Positions 12,242 through 25,097 of a DNA stretch of 64,000 nt are shown in pieces. Location of the stretch: positions 4,122,430 through 4,186,429 of the forward strand of contig CM041204.1 of NCBI GenBank assembly GCA_023078555.1. Reading direction: 5' to 3'. The notes below the pieces were generated by a model. It worked only from the letters and a program-made list of their open reading frames with translations, did not search any database and was not told the origin of the DNA. A program made the translations under genes and the position numbers. Numbering within the stretch: the first letter of the stretch is position 1; the number at the start of each line of letters is the position of its first letter. Source of the DNA: Ulva prolifera (Eukaryota > Chlorophyta > Ulvophyceae > Ulvales > Ulvaceae).

Positions 12242-13418
12242 GTGCATGCGCGGTGTGTGTGTTTGGTGACGCATTCCCAGGGGTATGTATGTGTACCACA
12301 GCCGCTGTGGTGGCGTGCGGGCCACTCGCTCACTCTGTCGGCCGCTGGTGCACTGCGCCCGGTGCTGCAGCATGGTGCAGGTGGCTGCTAGCCGAACAAG
12401 CGCTACGGGGCGCCATTGTGGCTGCATGGCTTGGTGGGGTGCAGCTGGCAGCGGATTGTGGTGGCAGTGGAGATATGGGTGTGTGCACAGGGCAAGACTG
12501 TCCTGCGCCCGGTCAGCACGTACGATTCCCTAGCGTGAGGCAGACTGAATGTGAACGATGTGGACCAGAAAAAACGGAAGGAGGGGACGAGGATGCCCCG
12601 ATACGCTGCCCACTCCTCGAGCAACAGGCGCCACCTGGGTGGTTGCCACCTTGCTCAGCGGTTTCGTGTCAGTGATGGTGCTGCAGTGCGCTATTCTCTG
12701 TAATACCTAGGGGATGTGTCCTCATGTGGTGTACAGCCCCCACGGGATCATGCACAAGGACGCAATCATTCAGACCGCATGTGCAGACACCATTATGAAG
12801 TCATGTGTGTGCTGGTTGGTATCGGTCTTAACTAGGGCTGCTGAATTCCAATTAAGCACAGACTAAACCAGAGATTGCAGAAAATCATGTTGTTGTCATT
12901 GAGTGTTGATTTGAAATGTGTGATTAACTCAAAGCCGGTTACTATTAATTCTGTCTTTCGATTACAGTGTACATCATGCTTCATATGAGAACCGAATGCA
13001 TCCATGCCGACCAGGTGTACATGCAATGTAAAGGGCATGCCTGTCGCTGGTGCTGCTGGCAATGACGCTGTTGCAAAGTCATGTGTGCCATGCTTCTATA
13101 TCACTCCATTTAGTAGCAATCGGGCCCAGTGCTGGTGGACCGAACTTGTTTCCATATGCTGATGCAGTTCACTCTGATGTAGTTGGACAGACTGTGTTTG
13201 TCTGTCTTGGTGTAATTTGAGTTCACTGTTCAGTTGTCACCATGAGTAGGTGCAGCTGTTTTGTAGCTCTGTGTACATCCAGCATGCAGTGTGTTGTGCA
13301 CCCAGTCTAACAGTGGAGCTGTTATCATGCTAGCATGGCCAGCATGATCCAAAAGAACGGCCGTTTTGGACAATTTCCAAGCAGGACACATTATTGCTTT
13401 GTGAAGGTTCCCAGCTTT

Positions 13419-13463
13419 TGTTGCAGTCCAGTGATATGACCGCTATACCACTGGACTGCAACA
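13419..13463. repeat. Perfect hairpin: 15-bp arms around a 15-nt core
   Basis: Left arm TGTTGCAGTCCAGTG, core ATATGACCGCTATAC, right arm CACTGGACTGCAACA. The arms are exact reverse complements. A GGTTCCCAGCTTTTGT flank at 13406-13421 is shared with the copies at 28.2-28.4 kb. It is a member of the dispersed family described in the findings. Confidence 0.9.
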
Positions 13464-14078
13464 TTGTGCCCATGATGTTGTTGTGCAGTGCCCAGCATCT
13501 GTGTCGTTGCCGAGAACAGTGCCCGGCGGTGAAGAAGTCTGCACTAGAGCTTATACTAGACTGCTACAAGTGTTGTATCTATAGCAGCCATTGTCACACA
13601 TCCCGTTACAATCCTGGTCAGCACAGCTGCAGCACTCATGTTACTACACAACACCCCCACTGTCACGACAGAGGTAATGTGCGGTATGTAGCAGTAGCTA
13701 GTGTCTGTGTCGATTGAACTCGCAAATGCTGGGTAGCTGACAGGCCTAACAGGCATTCATAAGAAAGACTTCATTGCTTTTATTAAGTGTCAATTGGGCA
13801 TCGGAAAAGCTCATTAATTGCACTGAACAATATCAATGTCGGTAATTGTGTTTGCGGATAATTGACAGTGCAATCATATCTTGTAAGAGTCAATCCGAGA
13901 TCTGGAGAATGAAATCAGCAGCTCCTAGTTTTGACCGCTCCCTGTATGAGAGCATGTTGTTGCAGTGAATGGTATGAATATCCATCAGTGTCAATAGATG
14001 TTCAAGTAGGCATCCCGTAGCAGCACCGTAATCCATACCGGTCAATAAGGACGTTTCCCCTTCAAGTTGATACGTTCG

Positions 14079-14132
14079 CATCCTCCACAGTGTGTCAGAT
14101 TACGAACATCCTCCACAGTGTGTCAGATTACA
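14079..14132. repeat. 28-bp tandem direct repeat, two copies
   Basis: CATCCTCCACAGTGTGTCAG followed by ATTAC occurs at 14079 and again at 14107. Confidence 0.85.
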
Positions 14133-14680
14133 TGAGTGCATACCGGCGAGATCAAAGCAGACATATCCATGAATTCACAGATTGTTGAAGGGAGATTAAA
14201 ACTGTCCATCAGCATCGCACACTATGTCAACAGATTGGAACATTATTTCGTCATCCCAGACAGGGACGCAGTGCGGTGATGCCCCTACTACCCAACGACT
14301 GACCACAAGGGCGACGTCAGCATCCAGGAGCACTGCCGCTGCCCCACCAGGAGAGTGGCCGCTACACATGCACAACACACGTCCTTTCCTTTCAGCTTCG
14401 TCCGCAGCTGCCTCTATGAGACACAAGCGCCCCCTCCACAGTCATGCACAGATGACACGCATACCAAACACACTTACACTGCCACATCAACAGAAAATTA
14501 AATTGAGCATGCACCAGTTCCCAGCTGAGGCTGGCCATGTGGCCGTTTCGAAACAACAGCTTCTGCATAGGCCCCGCACTTGATGCGGCCCGCCAAGGGC
14601 GGCCAAGGGCCTATCCTGCCTGACAGGATCCCATCTGGTGGCACATTCTACACGATGAATCATCACTGACGACGGGGCAG

Positions 14681-17600
14681 TTACACGGGGCACTCGATCG
14701 TGGTGCCCTGTGCGAAAGAGCTGGTGTCAGTGAGGAGCCTGCAGAGTGCGAAGCGACCTCCCGTCCTCAGCACACATTTATCACCAGCCGACGCACACCC
14801 AACGATGTTGGTCAAAGAGCCGTCAGTGCCCACACGGGCGCATGGGCGGTTTGTGGAAGCACCACCGGCACAGCCACCGGCAACGGGGGCTGGAGCGGTG
14901 ACTGGAGTGGGCGGTGGGGGTGTGACGACAGGGGCAGGAGGTGGGGGTGTGACGACTGGGGCAGGAGGTGGGGGTGTGACGACTGGGGCAGGAGGTGGGG
15001 GTGTGACGGGGTCGGGAGTTGCGGTGGCAGGGTTGCCAACTGGGACGCCGTCGACCGTGTTGATCGGCGGAGGGTCAGCCGGCACAACAATCGGAGCCGG
15101 GGGGGGGATCGTGATCGATGGGGAAGGGTCGGCGGGGTTGCACACGCCTGCGTCAGCGGTAGCCTGCAGCAAACAAGCTGTTGGCAGTGGCCATGTAGCT
15201 GTCAGATCGAATGTCGCGTGGCATATGGCGCTTGAAAATGCAATTGGAAAGAACCGAGATTTCAGCGCAGTAGCAGCAGCTCAGCATGCTAGGATATTGG
15301 GAGGGGCATACATCCGCAAATGCTTGCGCCAAGATGGTGGTGCCCAGAGCGATCGTCTGCTGCTCAAAGACCTCGAAAATAGAGAACCCTTCTCCAACTG
15401 CAGCAGCACCAGGTACATCAGACAGGCATGCATGCACGCTATCAACTGGAATGCTCTCCAGAGAAAGCCAACAGCGAAAACCTGCATCTTGCGAAGTGGC
15501 AGGAGTTCAACTGGCCATTGCTGGCACCTCTAGGCTGCAGCAGGCAGAATAGTTTCTGCGGCACGCACCAAAAAGCAGCAGAAGGATGCAGCATAACAAT
15601 AGGTTCACAACCTCCGCCCACAACATCGCAGTGCGCCAACCAGTCACAGGTACATATATGCAGCGCAGTTGCATCACAGCTGCCTTGCCAGTGCCGTACA
15701 CCTGACCCAGGTAGTCGCTGGCTCAATCGTGAGCACAGGAATGGGCATTCACGCCAGACGCAGCCAGACGAGGGCGGGAGACGCACTGACGCAAGTCTCG
15801 CCTACAGCTTCAGAAGCAGCGGAGGCGAGAACGGAGGCGATCTCGGACACGTTGAAGTCAAGGGCGTCTTCACATGCGGTACCGCAAGTGCCAGATACAC
15901 CGATGGCAACGCCGGTAGCAAACACTTGGGCGATGGACTGCATGCGGTGTTGGTGTCAAGCAACCATGGAAGCTGCCAGCTCTGCACATTGATCAACACG
16001 TATTCCATAAGCAGGTGGACTTCCGGCTGTCTCTGCTGGCGATGCAGGCAGCATCTCTGTCGGTACGGTGGCCTTGAGCCGAGGTGAGCGGCTGGTGCAG
16101 GTTATGCGTGCAGAGGAGAAAAAGCACAAAGCCACGATGGTGGTGTAGACACTCTCATGTCGCCTCACCAAATCAGAGCATGGGTACACAACGTACGAGA
16201 CGCCGACATCCTGAGCAGCCTCCACTTGCCACACACACACACACACACGCACGCACACAGTGTCTGTGACACAGCTCCGACCCAAGGCTCGCTAGAGGCG
16301 GGCGGTCAAACTGCAGACTCATTGAGAGAGCGTGCAGCAGCGTGTGGCGGACATGCCAGTACTCCTGGTAGTTTGGGATCATGCATACAACAGCTCCACA
16401 CATCCAAATACGCTGTGGGCCCCCGCAGGAATGGCGGATTTTGACGCTCTCCCACCTGTGGCAGGAACATGGCCGGCAGCATTCAAGACAGGCAGACAAC
16501 AGCCTGGAGCTCTGCCAGGCCGCAGGCGCACCAGAGCAGTGTCCGTGGCACGGGCGTCACCGGTTGTGCAACCAGCAGCGTTGGCGGGCCCTCCCAGATT
16601 GAAGCATGCTCCAACCACTTCAGAGATTGCCCGCGCTTGGGCTGAAAGCAGCTCCTGCGAACACCGAGACTGCGTCGAAGGCATGCTACTGCTGCACTGC
16701 TATGGCGCACCGCCCAAGGCAGACTGAGGGAGTGCCACAAGATGAGCAGGCACTCTCCTGACCATCGGTGCGTACGCTTGCGATGCAACATGCCGCAACA
16801 GACAGGTTGCTCTGAACGTGGGTGTTCACAGCTCGACATGCACGCATCTGAACCGCCTGATTGTACTACACAGATGGGCGTCAGACAATGTTACCGCAGC
16901 CTGATGGTCACCCTTTGGTGGATGGCAGGCGAATGGAACAAGAGAAGCACGCACTTGTGCCGTGACGGTACCGGTGGTAGTCTGAGTGCCGTCGCAGATC
17001 GCGGCCGCTGTGTTGGCAGCAGCGGTGATCACCAGATCCTGGACCTCAGTGCTTTCGGTGATGGCATTGACATCGACTTCGCACTGGAGGAGTTGTCCCG
17101 TGCCCGGGTTCTCGATCGAAGCCACGAGGTCAACTGTGCAGGTGCCATTGGCCTCTGAGCGGGCGTTCACAAGGGCCTACACGGCAGACCCCCAGTGTTG
17201 CGCACCAGCCACGCCCTGGCCATGCATGGGTGCCATCGCCTCAGTGAGATCTCTCCAGCGGGTGGCGTGGCATGGCGAAAGAGAAGTGGCGATATGGTGT
17301 TCAGTGCGGACTCGCATGAACTTGGTGCTCATGCATGAGGGCAATGCATGTACCCAGCCGGGTCAAAACGACAGCGGGAACCAGGCACCGGCTTCTAGCA
17401 GACGGCTTCACAGCCTGCTGAGCCAGAAACACCAAAAAGGTCGCCCAGCAGGCAGGGACGGCGGCCAGCTGGAGCGGCGATGGAGGCGCACCGAAGCGAT
17501 GCGGGTGGTTGTGGTCTGAACAACGACGGGCACGAAACCCTGGGTGTCGTTCAACAAGATCTCATCCCCCCCCGGCTCGGAGAACGCGCGCAGGCGCAGC

Positions 17601-18658
17601 TCGTTCTCGGCAATGGCAGTGGCCACAAGGTCCTCAATGAACTCCAGAGTCACACTCGCGAGAGCGGTACAGTTCCGGCACACCTGGGTATCGACGGTCA
17701 GCGCGATGATCGTCTGGAAGGTGTCACGGGCGGTGAACTCCGCAAGGCCGAGGCCATTCACCTCAAACCCAGCAAATCCGCCTGCAGCCGTCGCAGACAG
17801 ATCAGATGAGACCGTCCACGTGGCCACAGGGCACCCGCATGCAGGTGCACCAGCATTCTTGTCTGCTATTCCGGATAACCACGGGGGGGCGCACTGGTGA
17901 AGCAGTCGGCTGTGAGGTTGACAACTGCCGTTGCGATGAGGTTCGAGATGTCCTGGGCTGTTTCGATGCCATTGCTCTCTGCGATATCGGCGGTGCCGTT
18001 GAAGGGGTCGCAGATGAATGTCGAGATGTCTTGGACTGCATAGAATGGCGCCAGGCGTCACAGGAGGAGCAGCAGGCAGACAGTTTGCAGGCTAGGTCAG
18101 CGCGGCAGTGTTGCAACCTGTGCGCTGACAGGAAGAGTGAAAATCCAAAAGCACGGGCTCGGGACGGGAGCGGACCTAGATCGAGCACGCCCGGTGTCTC
18201 CTCAATAGACCCTCCTGAGCCTCCAGTGAAGACGCAGCCTGCTCGGGCACCTGCATGCGCGCAAGCACACGTTCGCATGGCAGCCCCGGCCCATGGCACC
18301 GAAACAGCAGGCTGTCCCGGCTTGCCACAGTTGCCGCAGGTGCAGCCTTCAGTGGCGGACCTCCACGGATCTTCAGCCGTTCTGTTTTGTCTCACGAGTT
18401 TCACAGTCTGGCGGCACAAGCAGAGACGGAGTGCGACTACGCATGCAGGGTGGGCAACACGGCAAACAGTCAGCGTGGCCATGACGGCACCGATTGCCAT
18501 CAGGCTCAAAGGCAGCAGGTGTTCGAGATACGTGATATACAAGGCAATCAGTGGCCACGAGTGCTGCAGCGACGGTGGGCCCCACCTTGTGCACGGGCTT
18601 GTTGCCCAGACGCTGCGAGCACCGCCGCCAGAGCAGCACTCCGAAGAAAGTTCACCAT
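14681..18658 (-). CDS. Secreted repeat protein with a Pro-rich, Cys-rich C-terminus
   Basis: I do not recognise the family. The ATG at 18658 begins a signal peptide, 'MVNFLRSAALAAVLAASGQQ' then ARAQ. Exons supported in phase are 18658-18586, 18035-17895, 17781-17492, 17176-16955 and 16654-16532. One or more exons lie between 16450 and 15750 (segments near 16210-16150, 16050-15960 and 15940-15780 look coding). The last exon is 15163-14681. Exons 2-5 carry a loose module of about 45-75 residues with a recurring helical motif such as 'ETAQDISNLIATAVVNLTAD', 'TEVQDLVITAAANTAAAIC' and 'LEFIEDLVATAIAENELR', each near a Cys. The last exon encodes a linker with TPPPPAPVV repeated about four times in a 27-nt period. 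It is followed by a domain of about 60 residues with seven Cys ending 'GTTIECPV'. Pro-rich linkers between Cys-rich modules are typical of green-algal wall or matrix proteins, so an extracellular role is inferred. Confidence 0.6.
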
Positions 18659-21600
18659 GGCTGCAGCTTCCCTGTCCACCTGCACCGGCTGCTCGCTCGT
18701 CAGATGCCAATTGATTGTTTGGAAACTGGACCTACCAAACTGCAGCTTGGACACCTGGGAGACAGCCTGGCTGCCACACTAACAGTTGGTGAAGAGGATG
18801 ACTCAACCGCGTCAGGCACACACAGCGCTGCACCTGACACGAACAAAATAAACATCACCCGGGCCCCCACTGCAATGAGCTCCCAGGTGCAGACTGCTAC
18901 CAGAGCAGCGATGAATCCGGAGAGAGGCAGAGTGGGTGTCTCATGACATGGCTGCTTGATGTCTGGCTCAGATGATGCATGCCTGCTGACACATATGCCG
19001 CAACATGCACAGTACCATGACAGGGGAGGCTGGCTGATGGCGGTTTGAACTGCTGTTGAACTGCTGTTGGGCTGGCCGTTTGCCGGTCCCACAGCCGCAA
19101 GTTCCTGATGGATATATGGATGGGGAAGCATAGCTCTCACTTCTACAGTAACCTCTCCCAATGTATGCTGGCAGGTAGCTGCTGACCAGACATAACAGAT
19201 GACACAGGTCCAGATTGTGTTCACAAAGCAGCATGGCCCGGCTTCTCATGCAGCTCAGTGGCATGGCTGCTTTCTCATGCTCATGGTCAGTGCTTATCTA
19301 TCTTATGAGATACCATGGATGCCATTGATTTTGCACAGTTCAATCATTCTCATGGCATACTGCTACAGACTTGGCACCTTGTGCCCAGCTCTGATTCCAG
19401 GCAAGGGTAATGGATATACGACATCAGGTGCAGTAATGTTGTCTCAAACAATAAATGCTGATAAAAACGGGCATGCGCAGTCACAGCCGCAAGCTGCAGC
19501 AGTGTGGCGAGGTCCATTGCCCATCCAGCCTGTGACTGGTCGTGCACCGGTGCGTCGAATGCTGGAACCTGCCTCCAGGGGCCGTTGCAAGAGGCAGGTA
19601 GCTGCACTGCTGAAATCAATGCAACAGTCCGCAGGCATGGTGCGTGGAAGGATGGCACGCGACGCGGCACAGCCGCGAACGGCTCTGAAGTGTACACACC
19701 ACAGATTGGCGAGCGACGCAGGATCAGGTGTACTTGTCTTTCACTGCGTGAAGGAACTGCGGACAGAAGGCTGCGTCCTCCTCCGGTGGGTGCATACAAA
19801 CTTGCGGCTGTTCGCAGGCTGTGGTGATGTGCTTCATAAGGCGTAGCCGGACATGCGATATGCAGTCGCATCGCTACTCTCGCGTTCCACAATCTGCGAC
19901 CTCATTCCGTGGCCTTGCAGCCAACAGCGCACAAAGATGTCATCTGGTGTCATCAGAAGCACAATCCTTCCAAAGGCGTGAACCGGGAAAATGCGTGTAT
20001 ACGTCATCCCGTGACATCACGCGGGGTGCCCAGACGCGATGTGCACAAGCGTGCTGCGACGGGCAGCTTGCGCATAGCTAAGACGTCGCCGCAAGTCCGT
20101 AGCTGATACGTGAGTCGTGAAATGGTGAATTCCAACAACCGGGCTGACACACCAGGCGGTCGGGGAGGCAAGACAAAGAAACCAACACCCGACTGAGGAG
20201 GCTGCAGCTGGCTTCACGAGGGGTCGCGAAAGAGGCACAGTCGTGGGTGAGGGCTGAGCGTGTGTTGGAAGCGACCAACCAAGTGGCCAGGCCCGCACAT
20301 GAGGCCACGACTGATGGCTTGCATGTGATGGCTGATGAGAGACAGCATGATATGCCGAGCTTACTCACCAAAGACTGCACATGCGCGTCATTGTGAAACG
20401 TTCGCATGTTGCGCGTGTACGTGCGGGAGAGTACAAATGCATGCCAAACTCGAAGAGTGTACGGGGGCATGATCTGCATCTGCTACAATCCAGTACGCAT
20501 GGGCACCACAGGATGTCTTAAATCATCCGCCAGCGTAATCAGATGCCAACACTCGCAGGCGCTCAAAAGCGGATGCTACTATCCCGGCTACGACGCGGCG
20601 TGAGTTCCACCGAAACCCGGGCTGTTCCGAGGTGTGAACACCATGCACACGTGGCAGCCAGCCTTGTGTCATCGCATCGGAACATCGATCGTACATTGGA
20701 AGAGTGAACACGTCGTCCGCTCAGAACACAAGAGCTGTCAACGGATCCAGCAACTACCTGTCACCTTTCTACCTGTCACCTTTCACAACAGCGAAGGAAT
20801 TCAGCATCGATGGGCTACACGGCGTGCTGAGCGACTGACAAAAGTGCCGTGGCACTGGCGAATCAGCCCGCTGAACCGCTGTGCTGCATGGGAGGGCGGA
20901 CTCCCTTGGGGCCACGAAAGAGGGCGCCGATGCGGCACAGGGGAGCGTAAGAGCGAAGTATGGCGCACCAGATGAGTTTAAGATGCGGAGAGGACGCCGG
21001 AGAGGTCCTGAGCTGCAAACTGCGCTTCACTGCAGAACCTGCGAAGAACGGACCGGGTCAAACAAATACTGCGCCCGCTGATCGCGGCAGTGCCATCGAA
21101 GGCGAAGGAGCTGATGTTAGCAATGAATGCTGCAAGAGAGAGGCGTTTGGTAAACAATCACGGTCACAGTCTGAATGCAGGGCCGCACTGGACACGATCG
21201 CGAGCAGAGCGCTAGCCTGATACACGATTGTCAGGTCGACTATGGCACTCCAGCTGTGGCAAGGCCCGTGAACAATACTGATACGGAGGCTGGATGTCGA
21301 TGTGAACGCTCCTGAAGCCGTGCCGTCCATCGCTCTTAATGCGTTCGCCTGCGGAGGCCTTCGCTGTGATGGTTTGTGCGGTGCAAGGGTTGCATGCCAG
21401 GGACCGCCATGCATGATCAGCTTCAGAGTGCTGCACATGCATGGGAATGTCTGTGCGCACCGTGCCGGTGCGTGTGAGGAGCCGAAGGAGTGATTCGAGG
21501 ACGACTCCCGGCCAGAAATCGAGAGGCTCGGAGTCCGTCGCGACGCCACCCCGCGAGCACATCGATGCCAGGTTGAACGGCAAAGTATCTCGGTGCAGCA

Positions 21601-24600
21601 TCCCATCATGACGCGTACGGAGGCAGCCAAGCGCTTCAGTTGACGCGCGCCCGATAGATTCATGGCGCCATGACATCGTCAGCACAGACCATAAATTGCT
21701 GACTAGTGTGTTTACCAGCAGTAAGCGCGAGGGCAGGCGGCATGCATAGCATGCATCGTGCAGGGCTGCGCAACATGAGCAAACCTGTACATCGACATCC
21801 GACAAGCAGTCAGAGAGTCGAACGACGCATCGCACGGCAACGCGTTGCAACTTTGACCGCGCGTGCGAGGCGTCAAGTTGCGAACCAAGCCCTTCGCCAT
21901 GCATGTGATTTTATCACGCGCTGCTACGCGCTGAGCGTTCACGCGCGATCGCGCGTTTGAGATGGTCTATGGTCGCCCGGAGCCACTGACTTATCTGGAG
22001 AGGCAAACAGACCGGAAGCTTTCTCAGCGATATGGTTGCTGACTCTCCGTCCATGTATGCTTGTATAAGCGCAGACTCGAAGCATGCCCTGGTCAACATG
22101 CATGCGTAAGCTTGGCTGACGAAATACTCACGTGCATTGCGCAATGCCACGGCGTCAGCGCTGGCGACAGCTTCAGTGCATGGTCATGACATCACATAGG
22201 AGTGGACGGGCCTGCAGTAACACAACACACGAATCTTTCACGAGACAGCGTCCACACACACAGCTAGCACTCCAGGCCGACACCGCACACACATGCATGT
22301 GCACCCCCTATAGGCTATAGCCTCGCGAGGCCTCGAGGAGCCCGCGCGCGGCCGCGGCAGCTTGGATTCCGTCTGGTCGCAAGTTCTCACCACTTTTCTG
22401 AAACGGGGTTTCACACGCGCGTCACCTTGCCACCACCCCGCGCTGTGCAGTCCGCCACACCCACAAACTTCATAGTACATCTCTGTGCACAATTGCGACG
22501 AGATCTCGTGGCGAGAGCTCGTGGCGAGCTCGAGTCGTGGGACACGCGGTACCACGTAAACATGTGCATGCATGGGCTGCACAGTTTTCGCTCTACAGCA
22601 GCGAGGCTCTTCGTGCGAGAAGGAAAAAGCCAGAGAGGCAGGTAGCACCGCAGCTTGGGCACAAACACACCGGCGCGACCACCAATTGTTAACGCTGCGC
22701 AGCACGCAACACAGACCAGCATAACCATACCACCGCACACGCCAGCATTCACCCAGTGTGGCTCCTTGTGTGGACGTGGTATTAAGGGATACCCTTGTGC
22801 TGGCCTCGTTTGAATCCGTTCACTCTTCTGCAACAGCCTGCGTACCGGTGTCGCCATGCCGGTATGTCCACAGGTGTAGCGACTGCAGTGGCTGACAGAT
22901 GGCGGTTGCATATATGAGCGTACGGAAGCAGTGCGTGGCTGTCACGGCCTGTATGCGTTACATCTGCAACCTGAGAGCTTGTGAGAGCATGGTCTGTGGA
23001 CGTAGCTGTAGTACGCGAAGCTGGAGGTGTTCGTTGCAAACACGTACGTGTTGATCGTACGGTGCAGGCTTCCAAACAGCGCGAAGCCTGGCGTAAGTGC
23101 CTTCGGATACAAATCGAAAGCATGTACATCTAGCCATCTCAAGTTGAGGGTGATCCGATGGCGCAGGTGCACAGGTGTGGAGCTCTAGAGATCTCCGAGA
23201 TCTCGGTCGCATATATTGGTTGGCCTTGCACCAAACGCGTGCTGCATGCTGCACTCACGCATGACATCACAGAATTTCGGACGTCCCGCTTGGACGAGAT
23301 TTGAAGCTTGCCCATCTGCTCAGCTTGTTGACATGATTACCATCGCTGCTGATGTCAATACTCCACGTCGAAGTCGGAGAGGCAGGAAGCACATCAAGGA
23401 ATTCAAAGGATTGTACCTTGACAATTCGATCGCCTTGCGCAGCTGTGCATCGAGGTATGATACGGAGCTGCATGGGCCTCCAAGGGCTGATCATGGTCTA
23501 GACGAAGTGAAATTACTGGGCACATAGAAACACAACACAATCGCGATACAACCGTTACACGATGCCTCGGAGCATTGAACTAAATATTCCACCTGCATCG
23601 ATCGAACTCATAGGATGTACACTGATGAGAATTGTACCTGACCTGTTGGCCTTCCCATTTGCCTCCTGAACTGCCTTCTACAACTGCTTGCAAGGTGATT
23701 TTACTCCGATATCAGCAGCTTCACTGCATGAATGTACACATGTCTGCGGCAGGGCTGTGGTGCGAGCTCATGCCCGGCCTAGTGCCATGAATGAGTGAAT
23801 ATATTTACCTACAGGTTTGAGGATGGATTCCGAGAACCGGTAGTATTCCCGGCCTCTGACCTCTGGCCTTTGTAGGTATATGTATGCACGATGATGTAGC
23901 CATGGCTGTAGGGAGTTGTGTGTCCTGTATGTATCCACTCAGGACCGTTTGGCAACACTCAAGTAGTGCTCTGCAGAAATTTCCTGGCACTATAATTATT
24001 TTAAACAAACAGTTAACATCCCACTGGAAAAAACAGCTGAAGAGATTCCCTTGATCGTGTTCATGCACAGCACCCTAAATTGTTGTGAAGGCAATGCACT
24101 TATGCACCCATGCAGTGGTCAGGGCAAGACCATGCCACAACAGGTCACCGTTTTATCTTGCTCCCCATGGCCCTCAGGCTGCTGTGCTCTTGGCAGGCCA
24201 GTGCTCTCTCGATGGACTACACCCACGGCTGGCTATCACTCACTCTGCCCGCAGCGACGCCTGGCTCAACCTGCCCATGGCAAGTCCATATTCAAGACAT
24301 GTCAATCTCTGCGTTTGGCAGACACCCTCCAACTCTGGCACATGTACAGCAGCTGTTCGTTGCACATACTACCACCTCCATGGAGCTGGCCAGCTCCGCT
24401 CATGACCATTGGCAAGGGGTTCTTGTTTCTGTTGTTCTGTTCAACTGACGAGTTGATTCCTTTGCTGGCCATGGATACCTAGGTCATTGCCTATCACTCG
24501 GTGTCCTGCCTCATCGACTGTGTAGTCCGGACTTGAAGACTCTCCTCTTTGGCAGTGACAATCCAATGAGAGGTGCAACGAGTCCGCCATACACAAGCTT

Positions 24601-25090
24601 TCGTAGAGCATGAGCAAGCGCACAGTGGCAAAAATATATGTCCTGGGAGCCGAAATTGACTCCGCTGTTGATCGAGGTATGCCTGACGTGCTTTGCTAGT
24701 GTTGTTTGGCCCACGAGGTCAGTCAAGGTCATCTCAATGCAGCCCTTTTTGGCTCATTTTTTTAGTTTAAAGCACTGTTAAAACTATTAAAATGTATTAG
24801 AGTAAAATAAAAGTGAATTGACCCCTTTAACACCACTAAATCGAATCAATGTCAAACTAGTAGTAAAGTAGCATTTCAAAGTTGATTGAAATTGGGTTAA
24901 ATTTACAGTAACCAGAGCTGCAGCTCTAGTGACACCGTGTCACTAGTGTCACTAGTGACTACTAACTCAAGAAGTTTCTCGAGATATGTACTGCTCTTCT
25001 GCAATATCATGTACCGCTGAGATGCACTGTAGCTTTGACAGCAGCGCATGTAACAATCTTCGATACACGCGGCCCATCACATTACATCAC
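18659..25090. other. Gene-poor interval with no confident gene
   Basis: About 6.4 kb. Many ORFs of 60-230 codons occur in all frames. The longest, 21212-21904 on the minus strand, has no codon bias like the exons nearby and no motif I know. A copy of the GGAAAAAGCC...GGTAGCACCGC motif lies at about 22618-22655, and a TACCTGTCACCTTTC direct repeat at about 20755-20785. The last 300 bases (24.73-24.97 kb) are A+T-rich. The promoter of the secreted repeat protein must lie just right of 18658. Confidence 0.45.
24926..24959. repeat. Short palindromic GTGTCACTAGT repeat
   Basis: The sequence alternates AGTGACAC and GTGTCACTAGTG so that neighbouring units are reverse complements, forming small overlapping palindromes. 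Confidence 0.7.
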
Positions 25091-25097
25091 AGGTTGT

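Larger units (their letters stand above)
12045..14680. other. Intergenic, low coding potential, lower G+C
   Basis: About 2.6 kb between convergent genes. Apart from the 73-bp duplication, the hairpin at 13419-13463 and a 28-bp direct repeat at about 14079-14132, I see no gene. The part from 12.8 to 14.2 kb is distinctly richer in A+T than the exons. Confidence 0.55.

Noticed and set aside
14700..15533. Plus-strand ORF of 277 codons with GGGGVTTGA repeats
   Set aside because: It is the antisense of the Pro-rich linker exon; the minus frame has a Cys-rich domain, fitting splice sites and a signal peptide upstream.
17802..18714. Overlapping ORFs of 302 codons on both strands
   Set aside because: They cross an intron and exon 2 of the secreted repeat protein; only 18035-17895 fits the gene by splice phase.
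21212..21904. Minus-strand ORF of 230 codons
   Set aside because: High Cys/His/Arg chance-like composition, no recognisable domain and no splice-linked partner.
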